The notes under the pieces were generated by a model. That model made no database searches, was not told the DNA's origin, and saw only the letters and a list, made by a program, of their open reading frames with translations. Both the position numbers and the translations under genes were made by a program. A stretch of 36,887 nucleotides of DNA. It comes from CAG-390 sp045644325. GTDB taxonomy: Bacteria; Bacillota; Clostridia; Oscillospirales; CAG-272. Each line of letters starts with the position of its first letter. The stretch's first letter is position 1. This document shows, piece after piece, positions 25,926 through 34,582 of this stretch. Location of the stretch: the NCBI GenBank assembly GCA_045644325.1, contig JAZRGT010000015.1, forward strand, positions 1 to 36,887, given 5' to 3'.

Positions 25926-26078
25926 CGAGACTGTAGGGACCGACGTCCTCGGCGGTCCGAGCCCAATGTTGTTATTGCTGTGTATAAAAACAAGAGATTG
26001 ATTTATAGTTTCTGGATTTCATCAAATATCTAATTTTATGCCCACGGACCGCCGAGGACGTCGGTCCCTACAGTCTCG
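25926..26078. repeat. 153-bp element with 34-bp perfect terminal inverted repeats
   Basis: The 34 bases at 25926-25959 (beginning CGAGACTGTAGGGACC) are the exact reverse complement of 26045-26078. The 85-base centre is AT-rich and has no reading frame. The layout is that of a MITE or a large intergenic hairpin. A loosely similar GC-rich string (GGGCGCCGTCCTCTACAGG) occurs at 32834-32852. Nothing else is seen between 25866 and 26130. Confidence 0.65.
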
Positions 26079-26130
26079 TAGTATTATTTTTCAAAAACTT
26101 GGATTAATTACTCGTTCTTATATAAAAACC

Positions 26131-26165
26131 GAGGCTGCCTCACTATTTTTTAGCGAGACAGCCTC
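26131..26165 (-). terminator. Terminator of the malate operon
   Basis: GAGGCTG/CAGCCTC stem extended by CTC/GAG; on the minus strand GGTTTTTAT follows. It lies 18 bases after the malic enzyme stop. Confidence 0.75.
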
Positions 26166-26183
26166 TTTTAATTTGAATCGGTT

Positions 26184-27362
26184 TTAGATTCTTGCAACGC
26201 CTGTTGCGCGTGCAGCCTCTGCAACTGCGGCTGCTACGACCTTGCCGACGTTCTTGTCGAGCGCGGAGGGGATGATGTTCTCCTCATTGAGGTCTGCTTC
26301 GCTGATGAGAGAAGCGAGTGCGCGGGAGGTTGCAACCTTCATTTCCTCGTTGATTACCGACGCGCGGACGTCAAGCGCACCGCGGAAAATGCCGGGGAAT
26401 GCAAGGAGGTTGTTGATCTGGTTGGGGAAGTCGGAACGGCCGGTACCAACGATACGTGCGCCGCCTGCCTTTGCCTCGTCGGGCATGATCTCGGGGGTGG
26501 GGTTAGCCATCGGGAATACGATAGCGTCCTTTGCCATAGTCGAAACCATCTCAGCAGTTACGGTGCCGGGAGCGGATACGCCGATGAACACGTCAGCACC
26601 CTTGAGTGCGTCTGCGATAGTGCCGTCAACCTTATCCTTGTTGGTGATCTTAGCCATCTCCTGGATCTCGGAGTTGAGACCGGGCTTGCCCTCGTAGATG
26701 GTGCCGCGGCTGTTGCACATAATGATGTTGCCAGCGGTTGCGCCCATATTGATGAGGTGCTTTGCGATCGAAACGCCTGCTGCGCCTGCGCCGCTCATAG
26801 CGATCTTGATCTCTGCCATATCCTTCTTAACGATCTTGAGAGCGTTGAGAAGAGCTGCAGCAACTACGATCGCGGTGCCGTGCTGGTCATCGTGGAAGAT
26901 CGGGATATCGCACATCTCGATAAGACGACGCTCGATCTCGAAGCAGCGGGGAGCTCCGATATCCTCGAGGTTGATGCCTCCGAAGGAGCCGGAAAGGAGA
27001 TAAATGGTGCGGACGATCTCGTCTACGTCCTTGGAACGGATGCAGAGAGGGAACGCGTCAACGTCACCAAACTCCTTGAAGAGAAGGCACTTGCCTTCCA
27101 TAACGGGCATACCTGCCTCGGGACCGATGTCGCCGAGACCGAGAACTGCGGTACCGTCGGTGATAACGGCAACGAGGTTCGAACGGCGGGTAAGCTCGAA
27201 GGACTTATTGTAATCTGCCTGAATTGCAAGGCAGGGTTCCGCAACGCCGGGGGTGTATGCAAGAGAAAGGTCTTCGCGGGTGTTTACGGGAATGCGAGCG
27301 GTAACTTCGATCTTACCGTTCCATTCCGCATGCTTTTTAAGCGATTCTTCTCTGTAATTCAT
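26184..27362 (-). CDS. NAD(P)-dependent malic enzyme (oxaloacetate-decarboxylating)
   Basis: A 392-residue enzyme of the short bacterial type without the phosphotransacetylase tail. It converts malate to pyruvate and CO2 with reduction of NAD(P). Visible: SLAYTPGVAEP with catalytic Y36, K91 in EGKCLLFK, metal ligands E133/D134 and D158 in HDDQHGTA (157-164), and the nucleotide-binding GAGAAG at 191-196. It follows the malate/lactate dehydrogenase gene by 23 bases, in one operon, so both act on malate. Cofactor choice cannot be read with certainty. Confidence 0.94.
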   Translation of the reverse strand: MNYREESLKKHAEWNGKIEVTARIPVNTREDLSLAYTPGVAEPCLAIQADYNKSFELTRRSNLVAVITDGTAVLGLGDIGPEAGMPVMEGKCLLFKEFGDVDAFPLCIRSKDVDEIVRTIYLLSGSFGGINLEDIGAPRCFEIERRLIEMCDIPIFHDDQHGTAIVVAAALLNALKIVKKDMAEIKIAMSGAGAAGVSIAKHLINMGATAGNIIMCNSRGTIYEGKPGLNSEIQEMAKITNKDKVDGTIADALKGADVFIGVSAPGTVTAEMVSTMAKDAIVFPMANPTPEIMPDEAKAGGARIVGTGRSDFPNQINNLLAFPGIFRGALDVRASVINEEMKVATSRALASLISEADLNEENIIPSALDKNVGKVVAAAVAEAARATGVARI

Positions 27363-27385
27363 ATGAGTAAAATCCTCTTTTTAAA

Positions 27386-28492
27386 TTACTTTTCCCAGGG
27401 GAATACGTACTGGGTAAGGCCGAGCTTGTCGCGAACTGCGGACATTTCGCCCTGAACGGACTCGTTGATCGGAACACCGGACTCACGGGAGAGACGGATC
27501 TCATATTCCTTCTCGCCTGCGGAGTAGATGCGCTCTGCTCCGGGAGCCTTTCTTGCGGAACGAACCTCACGGATGATCTCGCCGGCCTTCTTACGGCAAG
27601 CCTCTTCGCCGAGGAAGTGGTCGGTGTCGATAGCGATGAAGAAGTGACCGAGGTGGAAGGGAACCTTCTTGCCGTCCTTAAGACCGGTAAGAGCCTTACC
27701 GTAGGAACCGTCCTGAAGAACTGCGGAAAGAAGCTCTACGAACATAGCGTAGCCGTAACCCTTGTAGCCTGCGCCCTCTTCGCCGGGGCCGCCGAGAGTG
27801 CAGAGTGCGCACTCGCCCTTTGCCATATCCTTAAGAGCGTCAGCGGACTTACCAACGTATGCGGTGCCCTCCTTGGTTACGAGTGCGCCTGCGGGAGCGT
27901 CCTTGTCAAGACGAGCGTAGTACTCGAGCTTACCGTTCTGGTAAGTGGAGGTAGCGCCGTCGAAGTTGAAGTCGAAAGCCTCATCGGTGGGAACACCGAG
28001 GGTGAGGGGGTTAGTACCGAACATACCCTCTACGCCGAAGGTAGGAGCAACGGTAGGACGAGCGTTGGTACCGGTGATACCGATACAGCCCTGAGATGCA
28101 GCCATGGAGGTGTAGTAGCCTGCGATACCGTAGTGGCAGGAGTTACGAACAGCAACCATACCCATACCGTACTTCTTAGCCTTATCGATAGCCATCTGCA
28201 TAGCCTTGTAGCCGATAACCTGACCCATACCGTCATGTCCGTCTACAACAGCGGTGGTCTCGGTCTCCTTGATGATCTCGAAATTGGTTACGGGGTTCTG
28301 AATGCCTGCCTCGATTCTGTCAAGGTAGATCGGCTTGAAACGGTTGCAGCCGTGGGACTCGATACCGCGCTTGTCGCTCTCGAGAAGAACGTCAGCACAG
28401 ATCTCTGCATCCTCGCGGGGAATGCCGTAGCCTACGAAAGAGTCAACTACGAAGTTGGTAATTGTGGTCCAATCGACGATGTGTTTTGCCAT
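27386..28492 (-). CDS. Ldh_2-family malate/L-lactate dehydrogenase
   Basis: A 368-residue NAD(P)-dependent dehydrogenase of the Ldh_2 family (malate, L-lactate, ureidoglycolate and similar). Visible marks are KRGIESHG with the family histidine H47, AVRNSCHYGIAGYY with catalytic H120, and FGTNPLTLGVPT, the family substrate/cofactor loop. The start at 28492 has AAAGGTG upstream; the GTG at 28504 overlaps that site. Its partner, malic enzyme, makes malate the most likely substrate, giving a route oxaloacetate-malate-pyruvate. This substrate assignment is inferred. Confidence 0.88.
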   Translation of the reverse strand: MAKHIVDWTTITNFVVDSFVGYGIPREDAEICADVLLESDKRGIESHGCNRFKPIYLDRIEAGIQNPVTNFEIIKETETTAVVDGHDGMGQVIGYKAMQMAIDKAKKYGMGMVAVRNSCHYGIAGYYTSMAASQGCIGITGTNARPTVAPTFGVEGMFGTNPLTLGVPTDEAFDFNFDGATSTYQNGKLEYYARLDKDAPAGALVTKEGTAYVGKSADALKDMAKGECALCTLGGPGEEGAGYKGYGYAMFVELLSAVLQDGSYGKALTGLKDGKKVPFHLGHFFIAIDTDHFLGEEACRKKAGEIIREVRSARKAPGAERIYSAGEKEYEIRLSRESGVPINESVQGEMSAVRDKLGLTQYVFPWEK

Positions 28493-28562
28493 GATTGATA
28501 GCACCTTTCTTTTTTATAAAAATTTTTGTTTTCAAATTCAGCGTGTTTTTTCACACAGAAAT

Positions 28563-28591
28563 ATTATACCATTAATTGATAGATTTTGCAA
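28563..28591 (-). promoter_or_regulatory. SigmaA-type promoter of the malate operon
   Basis: On the minus strand TTGCAA (28586-28591), a 17-base spacer and TATAAT (28563-28568). About 70 bases separate it from the start codon. Between 28592 and 28756 the sequence is AT-rich with no convincing gene. Confidence 0.75.
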
Positions 28592-28756
28592 GCGTTTATT
28601 TAAGATTTTTTAGGAAAATTTCAAATTCGTCCATATACATTTTTATTATCGCACATAAGTTTTTTGATTTAGAGAATATGCACAAAAACCAAAGGGCATT
28701 TTTGTGCGAAGAGCCGAAAGTAGATTTAAGATTTTTATTAAATCTCCAAATACTTA

Positions 28757-28785
28757 TTTACATTAATAAAATATTATGATATAAT
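28757..28785 (+). promoter_or_regulatory. SigmaA-type promoter of tldD-tldE
   Basis: TTTACA (28757-28762), a 17-base spacer and TATAAT (28780-28785), about 40 bases before the tldD start. Confidence 0.72.
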
Positions 28786-28826
28786 TAAATCATATAAATT
28801 ATAATATCAAGAAAGGAATCACAAAA

Positions 28827-30215
28827 ATGCTTGATAAGAAAACAATGTCCGAGCTTATCGCCATCGTACTTCACGGCGGCGCAGACTTCGTCGAAGTCTA
28901 CTCGGAATACTCCAAGGCAAACAGCGTAAGCTACTCAAACAAGAAGATCGAGACCGTTGCTGACAGCGTGCACGGCGGTGTCGGTATCCGAGCTTTCGTT
29001 GGTACAAAGACATACTTCGGATGCACCTCCGATCTCACTCCCTCGGGACTCCGTCAGTGTGCGGAGAGAGTTGCACAGGCTGTCGGCAGCCCCGTGCAGA
29101 GAATTCCCGATTTCTATCTGACCGAAAGAATTCCCACGAATATTCACCCCATCAAGACCCTTCCCTCCGACGTTCCCGCGGCAGTTAGAGCCGAGCTTCT
29201 CCGCGCGGCTTGCACCAAGGCTTACGAGTACGCTCCCGAGATCGTTCAGGTATCGGGCGGTATCTCCTCGAACGAGAAGAATTTCATTGTTGCTAACAGC
29301 GAAGGACTTTACACCGGCGACAGACAGGTTCGCACCCGTATCAGCGTTTCCGCGGTCGCATCCGACGGCTCCGAGAACCAGACGGGCGGCTCTAACCCCG
29401 GCAGAAGCATGGGCTGGGAGCTCTTCGACAGCGTTGTAAATCCCGAGGAAGTCGGCAAAGAGGCAGCGCGCCAGGCTATGGTCAACCTCAAGGCAGTTCC
29501 CTGCCCCTCGGGTAAGATGACGGTTGCAATCGGCAACGGCTTCGGCGGCGTTATTTTCCACGATGCTTGCGGTCACTCTCTTGAGGCTACAAGCGTCGGT
29601 ATCGGAATGTCGCAGATGGCGGGCAAGCTCGGTCAGCAGATCGCTAACCCCAAGGTCACCGCGATCGACGACGGTACCATCCCGAACGGTTGGGGCTCCT
29701 GCAATATCGACGACGAGGGTATGCCGATGATCAAACGCACCCTCATCAAGGACGGTATCCTCACCTCCTATATGATCGACCGCCTCGGATCGCGCAGAAT
29801 GGGTATGCCCTCCACCGCGAGCGGCCGCCGTCAGGATTATTCCTACGAGCCCACCTCGCGTATGACAAATACTTATATCGCAAACGGTCCCGACAAGAAC
29901 GAGGACATCATCAAGTCGATCGACAACGGTATCTACGCCGCAGCTATGGGTGGCGGATCGGTCAACCCCTTCACTGGCGCGTTCAACTTTGCGGTTCGCG
30001 AGGGTTATATCGTTCGCAACGGCGAGATCTGCGAGCCCATCAAGGGTGCATCGCTGATCGGTACGGGCAGCGAGATCCTTATGCAGATCGATATGGTCGG
30101 TCAGAATATGGAGACCGCACAGGGTATGTGCGGCTCGTCGAGCGGTTCGGTTCCGACAGACGTCGGACAGCCCCTCATCCGCGTTTCGGATATCACCGTC
30201 GGCGGAAGCAAGTAA
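28827..30215 (+). CDS. tldD: TldD-type metalloprotease subunit
   Basis: A 462-residue member of the TldD/PmbA family. TldD carries the metal site and acts with TldE to trim unfolded or modified peptides. N-terminal domain with FVEVYSEYSKANSVSYSNKK; the metal motif FHDACGHSLEA at 244-254 has H245 and H250. The usual motif is HExxxH; here an aspartate (GAT codon) stands at the glutamate position 246, which may lower or alter activity. Ribosome binding site AAGAAAGGAA. The tldE gene follows 19 bases later in the same operon. Confidence 0.9.
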   Translation: MLDKKTMSELIAIVLHGGADFVEVYSEYSKANSVSYSNKKIETVADSVHGGVGIRAFVGTKTYFGCTSDLTPSGLRQCAERVAQAVGSPVQRIPDFYLTERIPTNIHPIKTLPSDVPAAVRAELLRAACTKAYEYAPEIVQVSGGISSNEKNFIVANSEGLYTGDRQVRTRISVSAVASDGSENQTGGSNPGRSMGWELFDSVVNPEEVGKEAARQAMVNLKAVPCPSGKMTVAIGNGFGGVIFHDACGHSLEATSVGIGMSQMAGKLGQQIANPKVTAIDDGTIPNGWGSCNIDDEGMPMIKRTLIKDGILTSYMIDRLGSRRMGMPSTASGRRQDYSYEPTSRMTNTYIANGPDKNEDIIKSIDNGIYAAAMGGGSVNPFTGAFNFAVREGYIVRNGEICEPIKGASLIGTGSEILMQIDMVGQNMETAQGMCGSSSGSVPTDVGQPLIRVSDITVGGSK

Positions 30216-30234
30216 GCGAAAGGAGTAAATCGAA

Positions 30235-31545
30235 ATGAAAGAAGCTATTAAAAGAGCAGTAGCCGAAGCCGCAACTCTTTACGGCGCAGAAGGCTACGAG
30301 GTAAAAATGGGTTCCTCCACAAGCGCGGCTGTTGAGGCGCTTAAGGACGATATTTCCTCGGTTACTTATGAAAAGAGCACGAGCATCAGCGTAAGATGCG
30401 TTAAATCGGGCAAGAGCGGATACGCTTCGGGTAACATCGTCACTGCCGATGAGGCAGCCGAGCTCGTTCGCCGCGCGTGCGAGAGCGCACTCGTTGTAGA
30501 TGATGCAGACGAGGTTCCCCTCTTTGAGGGCTCTCCCGAATATAAAAAGGTTGAAAAGAAAGAGGTCGTCATCCCCTCCGCAGAGGAGATGATCAAGGAT
30601 ACTATGGATATCCAGACCAAGCTGATGGCGCAGGAAAAGGTTGTTGAAGGTTCGCAGAGCTTTATGCAGGTTTCCGCATCCGAATCGAGCTTCTTCAACT
30701 CTGCGGGACTCGATCTTGCTTATGAGTCCGGCTACGTTGCAAAGGGCGCGGTTGCCGCTGTCAAGGACGGTGAGGACGCTGAGGAAAATTACGAAATGAA
30801 GTTTGCGGACGAGATCACCAACGACGAGCTCGTAAAGCTCGCTCACGAGGGTGCGCTCGCAAAGCTCGGCGGCAAGCCCGTTGATTCCGGAAAGTACAAT
30901 ATCATTATGGAACGCGGCGCAATGAGATCCATCATCAGCGTTTTCTCGGGACTCTTCTCCGCTCGTTCCGCATTCCTCAAGACCACGATGTTTGCGGGCA
31001 AGGAAGGCGAAAAGGTCGCAGCTGATATCGTCACCCTCATCGACGATCCCTTCCACGAGAAGAAGTTCGGTCATTGTCCCTTCGACGCAGAGGGCGTAGC
31101 TGTCTACACCAAGAGCGTCATCGAGGACGGAACTCTCAAGACACTTCTCTACAACCGTATGTACGCAAAGAAGTTCGACACCGAGACCACGGGTAACGCG
31201 ACCAGCGCAAAGGGCATCGGCGTTCAGGGACTTTATCTCAAGCCCGGCGAGCTCACCGAGGAAGAGCTTCTCGCAAAGCTCGGCGACGGACTTTACATTA
31301 CTGAGCTGAACGGTCTGCACGCAGGCGTTAATGCTGTCAGCGGAGACTTCTCGCTTCAGGCGGCAGGCTTCCTCGTTGAGGGAGGCAAGAAGACACGCGC
31401 GGTCAAGAACATCACGGTTGCGGACAACTTCTACAAGCTCCTCTTCAAGGTCACCGCAATTGCAAATAACCTCAGCTTCGGCACAGGATCGAGCTTCGGC
31501 GCGCCCGACGTAATGTTCTCGGACATCGCAATTTCCGGAAACTGA
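30235..31545 (+). CDS. tldE: TldE/PmbA-type partner subunit
   Basis: A 436-residue member of the TldD/PmbA family without the HExxxH motif, as expected for the TldE subunit that completes the heterodimer. N-terminal AATLYGAEGYEVKMGSSTSA and the C-terminal block GLHAGVNAVSGDFSLQAAGF are family marks. AAAGGAG site eight bases before the start. Together with TldD it probably forms a tunnel-like peptidase. No RiPP or other peptide substrate gene is visible nearby. Confidence 0.9.
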   Translation: MKEAIKRAVAEAATLYGAEGYEVKMGSSTSAAVEALKDDISSVTYEKSTSISVRCVKSGKSGYASGNIVTADEAAELVRRACESALVVDDADEVPLFEGSPEYKKVEKKEVVIPSAEEMIKDTMDIQTKLMAQEKVVEGSQSFMQVSASESSFFNSAGLDLAYESGYVAKGAVAAVKDGEDAEENYEMKFADEITNDELVKLAHEGALAKLGGKPVDSGKYNIIMERGAMRSIISVFSGLFSARSAFLKTTMFAGKEGEKVAADIVTLIDDPFHEKKFGHCPFDAEGVAVYTKSVIEDGTLKTLLYNRMYAKKFDTETTGNATSAKGIGVQGLYLKPGELTEEELLAKLGDGLYITELNGLHAGVNAVSGDFSLQAAGFLVEGGKKTRAVKNITVADNFYKLLFKVTAIANNLSFGTGSSFGAPDVMFSDIAISGN

Positions 31546-31598
31546 TCCACTTGTAAACTGCAATCTTTTATAATTCAAACATAAGGTAGGTAATTATT

Positions 31599-32684
31599 AT
31601 GGAAAAGGTAAGAGTTGGTATAATCGGATGCGGCGGCATCGCAAACGGCAAGCATATGCCCTCCCTGGCAAAGCTTAAGAACGTAGAAATGGTTGCGTTC
31701 TGCGATATCGTTATCGAAAAGGCAAAGCAGGCTGCCGCAAAGTACGGCACAGCTGATGCAAAGACGTACGAAAACTACAAGGAGCTCCTTGCGGATGCTA
31801 CCATCGACGTAGTTCACGTTTGCACCCCCAACCGTTCGCACTCCTTCATCACCGTTGACGCCCTCGAGGCAGGCAAGCACGTTATGTGCGAGAAGCCTAT
31901 GGCGATCAATTCGCTTGAAGCAAAGAAGATGCTCGATGCCGCTGAAAGAACCGGCAAGAAGCTCTCCATCGGCTATCAGACCCGTAACCGCGCAGACGCA
32001 GTATATCTCAAGATGCTCGTTGACGACGGTATGTTCGGTGATATTTACTACGCAAAGGCAACCGCACTTCGCCGCCGCGCAGTTCCCACCTGGGGCGTGT
32101 TCCTCAACGAATACGAGCAGGGCGGCGGTCCTCTGATCGACATCGGAACCCACGCCCTCGACCTCACTCTTTATATGCTTAACAACTATAAGCCCAAGTA
32201 TTGCGTAGGTACAACCTACCATAAGCTTGCGAGCGCAGGCCCCGAGCATCAGGGCAACGCGTGGGGCAACTGGGATCCCGAAAAGTTCACGGTTGAGGAT
32301 TCCGCATTCGGCTTCATCGTTATGGAAAACGGCGCGACCATCAATCTTGGGTCCGCTTGGGCACTCAACGTGGCTGATCCCCGCGAGGCTGTAACCTCCT
32401 TCTGCGGTACTCTCGCAGGCGCGGATATGATCAACGGTCTCCGCATCAACGGCGTTGCACACAACGCGCAGTATGAGTTCAAGCCCAGCCTCGACGCAAA
32501 GGGCGCGGCATTCTATGACGGCAACGGCAACGAATCCCCCGCAGACCGCGAGGCAAGACTCTGGATCGAAGCTATCGTAAACGATAAGACTCCCCTCGTC
32601 ACCCCCGAGCAGGCGTATACCGTAACCAGAATTCTTGAGGGTATCTATACCTCCGCGAAGACGGGCGATATTTACAGATTTTAA
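31599..32684 (+). CDS. Gfo/Idh/MocA-family oxidoreductase
   Basis: A 361-residue enzyme. GCGGIA at 10-15 begins the Rossmann fold, EKP is at 98-100, and GGPLIDIGTHALD places D181 and H185 at the catalytic positions. The segment WGVFLNEYEQ before it is common in members acting on hexosides or inositols. Substrate unknown. It follows tldE by 53 bases without a visible terminator, so it may be read from the tldD promoter. It shares only the family pattern with the 2940-4013 enzyme and is not a recent duplicate. Confidence 0.88.
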   Translation: MEKVRVGIIGCGGIANGKHMPSLAKLKNVEMVAFCDIVIEKAKQAAAKYGTADAKTYENYKELLADATIDVVHVCTPNRSHSFITVDALEAGKHVMCEKPMAINSLEAKKMLDAAERTGKKLSIGYQTRNRADAVYLKMLVDDGMFGDIYYAKATALRRRAVPTWGVFLNEYEQGGGPLIDIGTHALDLTLYMLNNYKPKYCVGTTYHKLASAGPEHQGNAWGNWDPEKFTVEDSAFGFIVMENGATINLGSAWALNVADPREAVTSFCGTLAGADMINGLRINGVAHNAQYEFKPSLDAKGAAFYDGNGNESPADREARLWIEAIVNDKTPLVTPEQAYTVTRILEGIYTSAKTGDIYRF

Positions 32685-32716
32685 GTCAAACCTGTGAGGA
32701 CGGTGCACATACACCT

Positions 32717-32812
32717 AATTATTCATTATTCATCAGCGAAGCGGATTCATTATTCATTATTCATTAATGTGTCAAATGAATAATGAATGATGAATAATGA
32801 AAAATGAATAAT
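32717..32812. repeat. ATTATTC heptamer array folding into a hairpin
   Basis: Many tandem ATTATTC/ATTCATT units on the left (32717-32766) face their complement AATGAAT/GAATAAT on the right (32775-32812), giving one long imperfect AT hairpin. It may end transcription after the oxidoreductase. No gene lies between 32685 and 32896. Confidence 0.6.
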
Positions 32813-32896
32813 TTTAAGCCGCACGAAACGTCGAGGGCGCCGTCCTCTACAGGTGATAATTTAATTTGTACATAGTGATTCAAGTGGGAGGAAAAT

Positions 32897-33301
32897 ATGG
32901 AAGAAAGACTCGAAAAAATTGAGGAAATGTTATCCGAGCTGTCATCAAAGCTTGATGATCTTTCCGATGATATCGAAAGCACTATTGAAGATGCGGTAGA
33001 AGATGCCGTAGAAAGTGCAGTAGAGGATGCGGTGGAAAGCGCTATGTCAAACCTCAAATCGGGCGAATCTCCGATTCTTTTGACGGTCCTTACACAGGAT
33101 GGCAAGAGCATTCTTCCTGTTCACGCGATCAAAGCGCGCAGAGTCAAGAAGGATTCCGAGGAATACGGAATTTGGGTACATTGGTGCGATTCTTGCGAAT
33201 GCGCGGGAAAATACCCAAACAAGGCGGCTGCACTTGCGGTGATCGACGAAATGGTCAAATATATCAGCGCAGGCTCGAAGCAAGTTTATAAGATGAAATA
33301 A
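32897..33301 (+). CDS. Hypothetical coiled-coil protein with a four-residue repeat
   Basis: A 134-residue protein I cannot assign. Residues 1-50 are an acidic coiled coil containing five tandem tetrads of the type EDAV/ESAV (about 31-50), encoded by a 12-base DNA repeat (32995-33054). Residues 55-134 are a small globular domain with CDSCEC at 96-101 that might bind metal, and an end typical of cytoplasmic proteins. Ribosome binding site GGGAGG. It lies alone before the TIM-barrel gene, with only 18 bases between them, so they may be co-transcribed. Confidence 0.65.
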   Translation: MEERLEKIEEMLSELSSKLDDLSDDIESTIEDAVEDAVESAVEDAVESAMSNLKSGESPILLTVLTQDGKSILPVHAIKARRVKKDSEEYGIWVHWCDSCECAGKYPNKAAALAVIDEMVKYISAGSKQVYKMK

Positions 33302-33319
33302 TTAATTAGGAGAAAAACT

Positions 33320-34288
33320 ATGAAACTTTGTGTTCTTGAAAATCTTTACGGCAACAAGACTCTTGATGAGTCCTTGTCGATTCTCACCTCGCTTGGCGTA
33401 CATACCGTTGAGGTTGGCGCGGGCGGATATCCCGGAAAGGCTCATTGCAACCCCGCAGAGCTTCTTGCCGACGAGGCAAAATACAACGCATTCGTTGAAA
33501 CCTTTAAGAAATACGACGTTGAGATCGCGGCTCTCGCGTGCCACGGCAACCCTCTGCATCCCGATAAGGCTACCGCAGAGAGCTTTGACAAGGACTTTCG
33601 CGAGGCTATCCTTCTTGCGGAAAAGCTCGGCGTTAAGACCATCGTAGGCTTCTCCGGCTGTCCCGGCGACAGCGAGGGCTCGAAGTTCCCCAACTGGGTA
33701 ACCTGCCCCTGGCCCGAGGACTTCCTTGCCATCCTTGAATGGCAGTGGAACGATAAGGTAATTCCTTATTGGAAGGAAATGGGCGCATTTGCACTCGCTC
33801 ACGGCGTTGAGCATATCGCATTCGAAATGCACCCCGGCTTCTGCGTATACAATCCCGAAACTCTCCTCCGTCTCCGTGCGGCTGTCGGCGACGTTATCGG
33901 CGCGAACTTCGACCCCTCCCACCTTCTCTGGCAGGGCATCGACCCCGTTGCCGCTATCCGCGAGCTCAAGGGCGCGATCTATCACTTCCACGCGAAGGAC
34001 ACCAAGATCGACAAGTACAACACCGCAAAGAACGGCGTTCTCGATACCAAGCATTACAGCGATGAGCTTAACCGCGCGTGGGTATTCCGCGCAGTCGGCT
34101 TCGGTAACAACGAGAGCTACTGGAGAGACGTTATCTCCAACCTCCGCCTCTGCGGCTACGACGGAGCTATCTCCATCGAGCACGAGGACAGCATCATGAC
34201 CGTTGACGAGGGACTTCGCAAAGCGATCTCCGTCCTTGCTCCCATCGTTATGACCGAGGATAAGCCGAGAACTATCAGCTGGGCGTGA
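33320..34288 (+). CDS. Sugar phosphate isomerase/epimerase-like TIM-barrel protein
   Basis: A 322-residue protein of the xylose-isomerase-like/AP-endonuclease-2 superfamily. Barrel strands are visible as VHTVEVG, VEIAALACHG, KTIVGFSG, EHIAFEMHP, IGANFDPSH and AISIEHED; metal ligands are expected at E180 (FEMHP), D206 (NFDPSH), H231 (FHAKD) and E288 (IEHED), approximate positions. Such enzymes isomerise or epimerise sugars and inositols, often next to Gfo/Idh/MocA oxidoreductases as here. Ribosome binding site TAGGAG. Structured repeats follow the gene. Confidence 0.85.
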   Translation: MKLCVLENLYGNKTLDESLSILTSLGVHTVEVGAGGYPGKAHCNPAELLADEAKYNAFVETFKKYDVEIAALACHGNPLHPDKATAESFDKDFREAILLAEKLGVKTIVGFSGCPGDSEGSKFPNWVTCPWPEDFLAILEWQWNDKVIPYWKEMGAFALAHGVEHIAFEMHPGFCVYNPETLLRLRAAVGDVIGANFDPSHLLWQGIDPVAAIRELKGAIYHFHAKDTKIDKYNTAKNGVLDTKHYSDELNRAWVFRAVGFGNNESYWRDVISNLRLCGYDGAISIEHEDSIMTVDEGLRKAISVLAPIVMTEDKPRTISWA

Positions 34289-34302
34289 TGCGCCTGCGGC
34301 GT

Positions 34303-34365
34303 AGTGAAAAGTGGAAAGTGAAAAGTGAAAAGTTAAGGTGAATTTCCTCGCTTTGCTCGGAAATT
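34303..34365 (+). repeat. Tandem GTGAAAA tract with hairpin
   Basis: Tandem GTGAAAA/GTGGAAA units (34303-34333) run into AAGGTGAATTTCC and the stem AATTTCC/GGAAATT (34341-34347/34359-34365). The same joining sequence and hairpin follow a different heptamer tract after hprK (16643-16710). Confidence 0.65.
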
Positions 34366-34400
34366 TTCGATTACAATAAAATTAAAGTCAACAGTAGCGT

Positions 34401-34550
34401 AAAAGTTTTTGAAGATACTTAAGGAACTTTTTTCAAAAAGTTCCTTAAGTCGCGCTTCGCAGAGCGCGAAACATTTCCCCTGCGCTTCAAGCGGGTGCCG
34501 CCCCCGGTGCCCGCTTGGAAGGAGTAAAACCACCCTTTTCGGGTGGTTTT
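34401..34550 (+). repeat. Structured 3'-end repeat, copy 3, ending in terminator
   Basis: AAAAGTTTTTGAAGAT, the 15-bp CTTAAGGAACTTTTT hairpin (34418-34449), a TCGCGCT/AGCGCGA hairpin (34450-34469), AAGCGGG/CCCGCTT, and a final AAAACCACCC/GGGTGGTTTT terminator (34526-34550). It lies downstream of the TIM-barrel gene in sense orientation and immediately before the M55 peptidase gene. Confidence 0.75.
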
Positions 34551-34582
34551 CGCTCCTTCACCCTATTCTTCAGAGGTGAAAT

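Noticed and set aside
28576..28779. 67-codon open frame in the gap before tldD
   Set aside because: AT-rich, no ribosome binding site, and it overlaps the malate operon promoter and the tldD promoter.
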